Origin: Acidimicrobiaceae bacterium
Lineage (GTDB): Bacteria; Actinomycetota; Acidimicrobiia; Acidimicrobiales; Ilumatobacteraceae
Direction: 5' to 3'
Assembly: GCA_020637295.1 (NCBI GenBank)
Contig: JACJWF010000002.1
Span: 310,001-374,000, forward strand
Length of the DNA stretch: 64,000 nt
Position 1 is the stretch's first letter. Every line of letters begins with the position of its first letter. The notes under the pieces are model-generated. The model was not told the DNA's origin. It searched no databases and was given only the letters and a program-made list of their open reading frames with translations. Shown here in pieces: positions 57,922 to 64,000 of this stretch. The position numbers and the translations under genes are program-made.

Positions 57922-59262
57922 ATGACCGCCGTCGCACCGAATGCCTCCACCGAGATCCTCCAGCAACTCATCCGCCTGCAGTGCGTGAACGACGGCCACG
58001 AGGATTCGGGCAACGAGACCCGCGCCGCCGACCTGCTGCGCCCGGTCGTGGACCTGCCCGGTGTCGAGGTGCAGACGCTGGGCCCGAAGGCCAACCGGCA
58101 GTCGCTGGTGGCCCGCCTGCCCGGCACCGACCCGGCGGCACCCACGCTCCTCCTCCTGGCCCACACCGACGTCGTGCCGGTGCAGCCGGCCGACTGGCAC
58201 CAGGACCCGTTCGGCGGCGAGTTGATCGACGGCTGGGTGTGGGGCCGCGGCGCCATCGACATGCTCTGCCTCACGGCGTCGATGGCCGTGGCGTTCCGCG
58301 AGCTGGCCGAGCGCCGGCTGGCCTTGCCCGGCAGTGTGGTCTTCGCCGCCGTCGCCGACGAGGAGGCCGGTGCGGCGTGGGGTGCCGACTGGCTGCTCCA
58401 GCACCACCGGGATGCGGTGATGGCCGACTACGTCATCACCGAGTGCGGCGGCACGCCGATGCACACCCCCAGCGGGATGAAGCTGCCGGTGCTGGTGGCG
58501 GAGAAGGGGTCCGCATGGACGAAGCTGATCGTCCACGGCACGGCCGGCCACGGCTCGACGCCCCTCATCGCCGACAACGCCCTCGTCCGCGCCGCCGAGG
58601 TGGTGCGCCGCCTGGCGGCCTACCGCCCGCTGGCCGTCATCCACGACACCTGGCGGGAGTACGTGAAGGCGATGGAGTTCGACCCGGAGCTGGAGGCCAC
58701 GCTGCTGGACCCGGCACGGATCACCGACTGGGCGGTTGCCCACCCGGACCGTGGCTTCGCCGCCGACTGCCACGCCTGCACCCACATGACCATGTCGCCC
58801 AACGTGCTGCGCGGTGACGGCAAGACCAACACCATCCCCGGCAGCGTCGAGATGGAGGTGGACATCCGCATCCTCCCCGGCCAGACCGCCGACGACGCGC
58901 TCGCCGTGGTCCGCGACCTGCTCGGCGACCTGATCGAGCACGTGGAGATCGTCCCCCTCCACGGCAACTGGCCGGCCACCGCCTCGCCCGTGGACTCGCC
59001 CCTGTGGCGCACGATCGGCAAGGCCTCGGCCAGCGTGTACCCGGACGCCCGGGTGGTGCCGGCCATCACCCCCGGCGGCACCGACGCCCGCTTCTACCGC
59101 GACCTCGGCGCCACGTCCTACGGGTACGGCCTGTTCTCCCACGAGCTGACGTTCGACCACTACGTGGCCATGTTCCACGCCGCCGACGAGCGGGTGGACG
59201 TGCACTCGATGGGCCTGATGGAGGGGCTCTGGACCGACATCGCCGTCGACCTCCTGGGGTGA
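57922..59262 (+). CDS. M20/M25/M40-family metallopeptidase
   Basis: 446 residues. Two-zinc hydrolase of the carboxypeptidase/succinyl-diaminopimelate-desuccinylase group: LLLLAHTDVVPVQP, WGRGAIDML (bridging Asp), AAVADEEAGAAWG (catalytic Glu and zinc Glu) and GGTDARFYRDLG. Dimerisation domain about residues 195-310. It probably cleaves a dipeptide or N-acyl amino acid; substrate not known. Confidence 0.9.
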   Translation: MTAVAPNASTEILQQLIRLQCVNDGHEDSGNETRAADLLRPVVDLPGVEVQTLGPKANRQSLVARLPGTDPAAPTLLLLAHTDVVPVQPADWHQDPFGGELIDGWVWGRGAIDMLCLTASMAVAFRELAERRLALPGSVVFAAVADEEAGAAWGADWLLQHHRDAVMADYVITECGGTPMHTPSGMKLPVLVAEKGSAWTKLIVHGTAGHGSTPLIADNALVRAAEVVRRLAAYRPLAVIHDTWREYVKAMEFDPELEATLLDPARITDWAVAHPDRGFAADCHACTHMTMSPNVLRGDGKTNTIPGSVEMEVDIRILPGQTADDALAVVRDLLGDLIEHVEIVPLHGNWPATASPVDSPLWRTIGKASASVYPDARVVPAITPGGTDARFYRDLGATSYGYGLFSHELTFDHYVAMFHAADERVDVHSMGLMEGLWTDIAVDLLG

Positions 59263-59350
59263 CGCGACTGCGCCGCTGACCCCACCTCGTGCGGGCCACG
59301 CGCGGCGGGGGGACCCACATCGAGGGGCCATCGCGGCCACAATGGTGGCA

Positions 59351-61455
59351 ATGCCTTCAACCGGAGCTTCCCCGAGCCCGTGGGTCCTGGCAGGCCATCC
59401 GACCAGCCTGGGCGACCCGAGCGCGCTCATCACCCTCGTCGACGGGCAGACGTTCTGCCTCAGCAGCCGCACCGGCGACTTCGACACCAACCCCACCCAC
59501 GGGGTCTTCTTCGCCGACATGCGCGTGCTCAGCCGGGCCCGCCTGCTGATCGGCGGTTCGCCGGTCGAGCCGCTTGCGGTGGACCAGCCCGATGCGAGTT
59601 CCGCCACGTTCGTCGGTCGCTGCCATCCGGTGGACCGACCCGATGTGCGCCTGATGGTGGTGCGCCGCCGCAAGGTGGGCGAGGTGTGGCACGAGGTCAT
59701 CGAGGTCCGCAACACCACCCAGGACGAGGCCACCGTCGAGATCGAGTTGGACGTGGCGGCCGACTTCGCCGACGTGTTCGCCGTGAAGGAGGGACGGGAG
59801 GACAGCGTCGGCGATCACTCCACGGAGGTCCACGAGCACAGCCTGGCGTTCCGCTGGGAGCACGGCGAGATCCGCCGCCAGGCCGAACTGAGGGTCTCCG
59901 TGGACCACGAGCGGGTGACGTCCCACGGGGGTTCGGCTGGACGCCGTCATCCCGCCGGCGGGGATGTGGAGCGTGCAACTGGACCTCGCGGTTGCCATCG
60001 GTTCGATGTGGATCGAGCGGCCGCCACCACCGCCCCACCCTGCCCAACGCAGAGAGCCGCAACGACGAGTGGCTGGCCAAGCGCCCGACCCTGCGCACCG
60101 GCGACCGCCGCCTGGCCGACGCCTACCACCGCGCCGTGGACGACCTGGCAGCACTCCGCCTCCACGACCCGCGTGGGACCCATCGCGCCGTCATCGCCGC
60201 CGGCGTGCCGTGGTACATGAGCCTGTTCGGGCGGGATGCGCTGATCACCGCGTACATGGCGCTGCCGATCGACACCGACCTCGCGCTCGGCGTGCTGGAG
60301 GCGCTGGCGGAACTGCAGGGCGACGAGGAGGACTCGGCCACCGAGGAGCAGCCCGGCCGCATCGTCCACGAGACCCGCTACCTCGGGCTGGACCGTGTGG
60401 TGCTCACCGGCCACAGCACGTACTACGGCGCGGTGGACGCGACGCCGCTGTTCGTGGTCCTGCTCGGTGAACTGCTCCGCTGGGGGCTGGCCGACGGCGA
60501 CCTCGAACGCCTGCTCCCCCACGTGGACCGGGCGCTGCAGTGGATCGACGAGTACGGCGATCGCGACGGTGACGGCTACGTGGAGTACCTGCGGATGTCC
60601 GACCACGGCCTCGTCAACCAGGGATGGAAGGACTCCACCGACGCCATCCGCTACCACGACGGCACCGTGGCGTCGGCACCGCTCGCACTCTGCGAGGTGC
60701 AGGGGTACGTCTACGCCGCGTACCGGGCCCGGGCGGCGATCGCCCGCCATCTGGGCGACGCCGAAGGCCAGCGGCGCTGGAAGCGCAAGGCGATGGCGCT
60801 GAAGGAACGCTTCAACCGCGACTTCTGGCTGGAGGACAAGGGCTGGTTCGCGCTCGCGCTCGACCCGGACAAGCGGCCGGTGGACTCGCTGACGTCGAAC
60901 ATGGGCCACTGCCTGTGGACCGGCATCGTCGCCGAAGCCCACGCCCGAGCCGTGGCCGATCGCCTCCTCTCCGACGAGATGTGGACCGGTTGGGGCATCC
61001 GCACGTTGGCGGCGGACGAGGCCGGCTACGACCCGATGAGCTACCACTGCGGCACGGTCTGGCCACACGACAGCGCGCTGTGCGCGGCCGGGCTGGCCCA
61101 CTACGGCATGAAGAAGGAGGCCCTGCAGATCGCCAACGGGCTGCTCGATGCTGCGCAGACCTGGGACGGGCGACTGCCCGAGTTCTTCTGCGGGCTGGAC
61201 CGCAGCGACATCGAGATCCCCGTGCCGTTCCCCTCCTCGTGCTCGCCGCAGGCGTGGTCGTCGGCCACTCCCCTCCTGCTGCTGCGGGTCATGCTGGGCA
61301 TGGAGCCGCACTCACGGAAGGGCCTGCGGCTGTCGCCGATCCAGGGCGCGTTCCGCGAGCCGGCCGTGTTGCACGGCGTTCACTGCCGCGACCAGGTGTT
61401 CGACCTGCAGATCGGCACCAGCCGGGCCAGGGCGAACGCCCGCCGAACGGACTGA
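59351..61455 (+). pseudogene. Glycogen debranching enzyme (GDE/amylo-alpha-1,6-glucosidase type), frameshifted
   Basis: The N-terminal domain (SLGDPSALITLVDGQTFCLSS, THGVFFADMRVLSRARLLIGG in segments) reads in frame 2 from the ATG at 59351 (CACAAT seven bases upstream). At a G5 run (59927-59931) the frame moves to 3 (VRLDAVIPPAGMWSVQLDL), and at a C4 run (60033-60036) to 1, which carries the catalytic (alpha/alpha)6 domain (VPWYMSLFGRDALIT, HETRYLGLD, VWPHDSALCAAGLA) to the stop at 61455. Removing one base at each run restores one product of about 700 residues. Real decay and assembly error are both possible. Confidence 0.8.
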
Positions 61456-61456
61456 T

Positions 61457-62149
61457 CTAGGACGGCGACTGCGACGGCTCCACAGGCAGGTGACGCCGCA
61501 GCGCCTCCGCCACGCCGACCCCGGCGTCGTGCTCCGTCAGCGGGATGCACGCGTCGCGGACCGCCGCATCAGCGCCGGCCACCGCCACGGCGACGTCCGC
61601 CACGGCGAACATCGGCAGGTCGTTGGCCGCATCGCCGATCGCCAGCACCCGGCTGCCCTCCAGCCCCAGCAGGCGGAGTGCGTCGCGCAGGGCGCGCCCT
61701 TTGTCGAAGCCGGACGGGAGGATCGCCACCGAGCCCTTGTTGCGGACGAGGTGGACGTCGTCGTCACCCTCGTCGCGCAACCGGCGGGCGACGTCGGCGG
61801 CCAGCGCGGGCGCGCCGATCATCACGTCGCCGAGCGACACGGGGCCGACGTCGGCGGCCACCAGACCGGTGGCGAACCGGCGGTTCACCGGCTCGGCCAG
61901 CAGCAGGTGCTCGCCGGTCGCCACCCGCACCATCACGGTGCCCTCCTCGCACGCCGCCAGCGTCACGTGGGGCAGCACGTCCGGGATGATCTGGGGCAGG
62001 TCGCGCCACGGCCTCCCGGTCACGATCAGCACCACGTGCCCGGCGGCCGCGGCCGCCGCAATCGCGGCCACCGCCTCCGCCGCCACGGCTCTGCCGTCGT
62101 ACAGCGTGCCGTCCACGTCGAGCGCGACGACCATCGGGTTGCCCGTCAC
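61457..62149 (-). CDS. HAD-superfamily sugar phosphatase (Cof/OtsB-like)
   Basis: 230 residues. Motif I ALDVDGTLYDG (Asp11, Asp13), motif II IVTGRPWRD, a lysine in NKGSVAILPSGFDKGRAL and motif III GDAANDLPMF identify a HAD phosphatase of the Cof (IIB) type with a C2 cap. GTG at 62149 overlaps the glycosyltransferase stop. Coming after otsA, it might dephosphorylate trehalose 6-phosphate in place of a canonical otsB, which is not in the window (inference). Confidence 0.82.
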   Translation of the reverse strand: MTGNPMVVALDVDGTLYDGRAVAAEAVAAIAAAAAAGHVVLIVTGRPWRDLPQIIPDVLPHVTLAACEEGTVMVRVATGEHLLLAEPVNRRFATGLVAADVGPVSLGDVMIGAPALAADVARRLRDEGDDDVHLVRNKGSVAILPSGFDKGRALRDALRLLGLEGSRVLAIGDAANDLPMFAVADVAVAVAGADAAVRDACIPLTEHDAGVGVAEALRRHLPVEPSQSPS

Positions 62150-63186
62150 GCCATCACCTCCCGGCGGCCGGCGACCCGCTCGATGCGTGCCTCGTAGGCC
62201 CGCACGTAGTTGGCGGCCATTCGCTCGATCGAGAACTCCTCGGCCACGCGCCGGCGGCACGCGGCCCGGTCCAGTTGGTGAACCTCGGCCAGGGCCGCGG
62301 CGAGGTCGGCGTCGGATGCCCGGAGGAACCCGGTGACGCCGTCCACCACCAACTCCGGCGCCGCACCCCGGGCGGTGCCGACCACCGGCGTGCCGCAGGC
62401 CATCGCCTCGATCATCGCCATGCCGAACGGCTCGTCCCACTGGATCGGGTTCAGCAGCGCGACGGCGCCGGCCAGCAGCGCCCGCTTCCCGGCCGCGTCG
62501 ACCTCGCCCACGTACTCGATGCCGCCGCCGAGGTGGGGGCGGACGAACTCGTCGAAGTACGCGTGCTCGCGGTCCTCGCGCATCTTGGCCGCGATCTTCA
62601 GCGGCACGCCGGCCTCACGGGCGATGCGCACGGCGTGGTGCACCCCCTTGTCCGGGGCCATCCGGGTGAGCATCGCCGCGTACCCGCCGCTGCCGTCGCC
62701 CCTGGGGAACGTATCGACGTCGATGCCGTGGTGGATCACCGCGGCGATCGGGACGGTCGTGGTCGCGGCGTGGGACCGCGAGATGGCCACCACATCGGCG
62801 TGACCCGCGGCCGCCCCGAAGATCGCCTCGTTGGAGCGGTTGAACGGGTTGTGGTTCGTGGCCACCACCGCACGCCCTGGGTGGAGGGCGGCACACACCG
62901 GCCCGCCCACGGTGTGGTCGCTGACCACGTCGCAGTCGGCGGTCAGGCCGTAGGCGCCGAGCGCGTGCTCCAGTTCGATGCGCGCCCTGCCCATCGGCAC
63001 GGTGTCCCCGGCGGGGACGACGGAGCAACGCTCCACCGGGCAGGTGGAGTCCGGATGTCCCACCAGCAGGACGTCGTGGCCGAGGCCGGCGAGGCCGCGG
63101 CACAGCCCGTCCACCACGGCCTCCGTGCCCCCATAGGAGGGCGGGGGGACGGGCAACCAGGCAGGGGCGATGACGCCGACCCTCAT
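62146..63186 (-). CDS. Glycosyltransferase family 4 protein
   Basis: 346 residues, GT-B fold. PSYGGTEAVVDGLCRGLAGLGHDV is the N-terminal glycine-rich loop, HHGIDVDTF, the acceptor-side linker, and WDEPFGMAMIEAMACGTPVVGT the donor-binding EX7E motif. Donor and acceptor unknown; a glucosyl or trehalose-type product is possible from context. ATG overlaps the otsA stop by 4 bp. Confidence 0.88.
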   Translation of the reverse strand: MRVGVIAPAWLPVPPPSYGGTEAVVDGLCRGLAGLGHDVLLVGHPDSTCPVERCSVVPAGDTVPMGRARIELEHALGAYGLTADCDVVSDHTVGGPVCAALHPGRAVVATNHNPFNRSNEAIFGAAAGHADVVAISRSHAATTTVPIAAVIHHGIDVDTFPRGDGSGGYAAMLTRMAPDKGVHHAVRIAREAGVPLKIAAKMREDREHAYFDEFVRPHLGGGIEYVGEVDAAGKRALLAGAVALLNPIQWDEPFGMAMIEAMACGTPVVGTARGAAPELVVDGVTGFLRASDADLAAALAEVHQLDRAACRRRVAEEFSIERMAANYVRAYEARIERVAGRREVMA

Positions 63187-64000
63187 GACGCCACCCTCCC
63201 GCCGGCGGCGCGGCCCGGGAAGCGGAAGGGGCGGGTGACGGGCGCCGCCCGGAGCCGCTCCACGAAGCGGCGGGCCCAGTGGTGCACGTCGTTGGCCTCG
63301 ACCGCGTCCCGCATCGTCGACATCCGCTCGTGCCGCTCCATCGGCGACATGCGGAACACGGCCACCATCGCCCGCTTGATGGCCTCGATGTCGTACGGGT
63401 TGACGATGATCGCCCCTGGCATGTCGTGCGCGGCGCCGGCGAACTCGGACAGCACCACGGCCCCGTCGAGGTCGGTGCGGGCCGACACGAACTCCTTCGC
63501 CACGAGGTTCATCCCGTCGGCCAGCGAGGTGACCACCAGCGCGTCCGCCCGCCGGTACCAGGCCGCCAGCTCCGGCCCGTCGAGGGGCGTGTCCAGGTAC
63601 TGCACCGGGCCGGGCGAGCCGGGGGTGGCGTGCCGCTGGTTGATCCGCTCGGCCAGGCCCTCCACGGCCTCCTTCTCCTCCTGGTAGGCCGGCACATCGG
63701 TACGGGTGGGCACCGCCACCTGCACGAACCGGCACTTGGCCGGGTCCAGCTGCCCGTCGTTGAGGAGCTCGCCGAACGCCTGGAGGCGTTGCACGATGCC
63801 CTTCGTGTAGTCCAGCCGGTCGATGCCGAGGTACACCACCACGCCCGGCTCGGCGAGTGCGGTCGCGCCCGCGGACGCGTCGTCGCCGAGCGCCGCCCAC
63901 TTGGCGACGTCGACGGAGATCGGGAAGGCGTCCACCACGGAGGCGCCCCGCCGGCCGCGGCGCAGCGGGCCGACGAAGCGGTGCATGGCGTCCTGGAAGT
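63183..64000 (-). CDS. otsA: Trehalose-6-phosphate synthase, C-terminal part (runs off right edge)
   Basis: 272 codons in the window, open to the right edge. YLGIDRLDYTKGIVQRLQAF, VQVAVPTRTD and VVTSLADGMNLVAKEFV are diagnostic of GT20 OtsA, which joins UDP- or ADP-glucose to glucose 6-phosphate. The start lies beyond 64000. It leads an operon with the GT4 and HAD genes. Confidence 0.93.
   Translation of the reverse strand, partial: FQDAMHRFVGPLRRGRRGASVVDAFPISVDVAKWAALGDDASAGATALAEPGVVVYLGIDRLDYTKGIVQRLQAFGELLNDGQLDPAKCRFVQVAVPTRTDVPAYQEEKEAVEGLAERINQRHATPGSPGPVQYLDTPLDGPELAAWYRRADALVVTSLADGMNLVAKEFVSARTDLDGAVVLSEFAGAAHDMPGAIIVNPYDIEAIKRAMVAVFRMSPMERHERMSTMRDAVEANDVHHWARRFVERLRAAPVTRPFRFPGRAAGGRVAS

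Overview
The window is about 70% GC and densely packed. It carries a bacterial proteasome and pupylation system (dop, pup, prcB, prcA, mpa, pafA), a WhiB-like regulator, a GarA-type FHA protein, HelY and a tandem glycine riboswitch. This points to an actinobacterium. Several proteins of a type I associate with Acidimicrobiia make that class my best guess, but it is an inference. No rRNA, tRNA, CRISPR array, prophage or insertion sequence was found.

Layout. 0-9 kb: a block syntenic with the mycobacterial pgsA2-gcvH-garA-Rv1828-Rv1829-Rv1830-gcvB region, here with gcvT added and gcvP behind a tandem glycine riboswitch and a palindromic operator candidate. Two related small proteins of unknown function follow. 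9.6-20.6 kb: PLP enzymes (a sphingosine-phosphate-lyase-like decarboxylase, a class V aminotransferase, a divergent SHMT-like enzyme), a permease, an FKBP isomerase, two cell-wall hydrolases, and a GTPase-like/carbamate-kinase-like pair. 20.9-28.9 kb: a NarL-type two-component system, a MaoC hotdog pair, a small zinc-finger gene framed by palindromes next to a repeat cluster, a lipoprotein, an RpiR regulator facing a 2-oxoglutarate oxygenase, a threonine aldolase and a whiB gene. 29-41.4 kb: a kinase-like protein, enoyl-CoA hydratases, ribokinase, prmA, gamma-carbonic anhydrase, a repeat-rich protein, a long ThyX-like protein, an M20 amidohydrolase and a dehydrogenase. 41.4-57.4 kb: helY-tatC-tatB, lepB, pafA, then dop-pup-prcB-prcA running straight into the 5-oxoprolinase genes pxpA-pxpB-pxpC, with mpa nearby. 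57.5-64 kb: ferredoxin, M20 peptidase, a frameshifted glycogen-debranching gene, and an otsA/glycosyltransferase/HAD operon cut by the right edge.

Three signals cut across the genes. First, more than twenty genes have a TANNNT- or CANNAT-like -10 hexamer ending only 6-8 nt before the start codon, which implies widespread leaderless transcription; I used this to choose starts. Second, two dispersed intergenic repeat families occur. One is a 47-bp palindromic element present three times. The other is a composite of 20-bp tandem units plus a 38-bp inverted-repeat module, present three times in the proteasome half of the window; one copy supplies the stop codon of pxpC. Third, a zinc-finger/coiled-coil gene is bracketed by two copies of an 18-bp palindrome, one of which contains its start codon.
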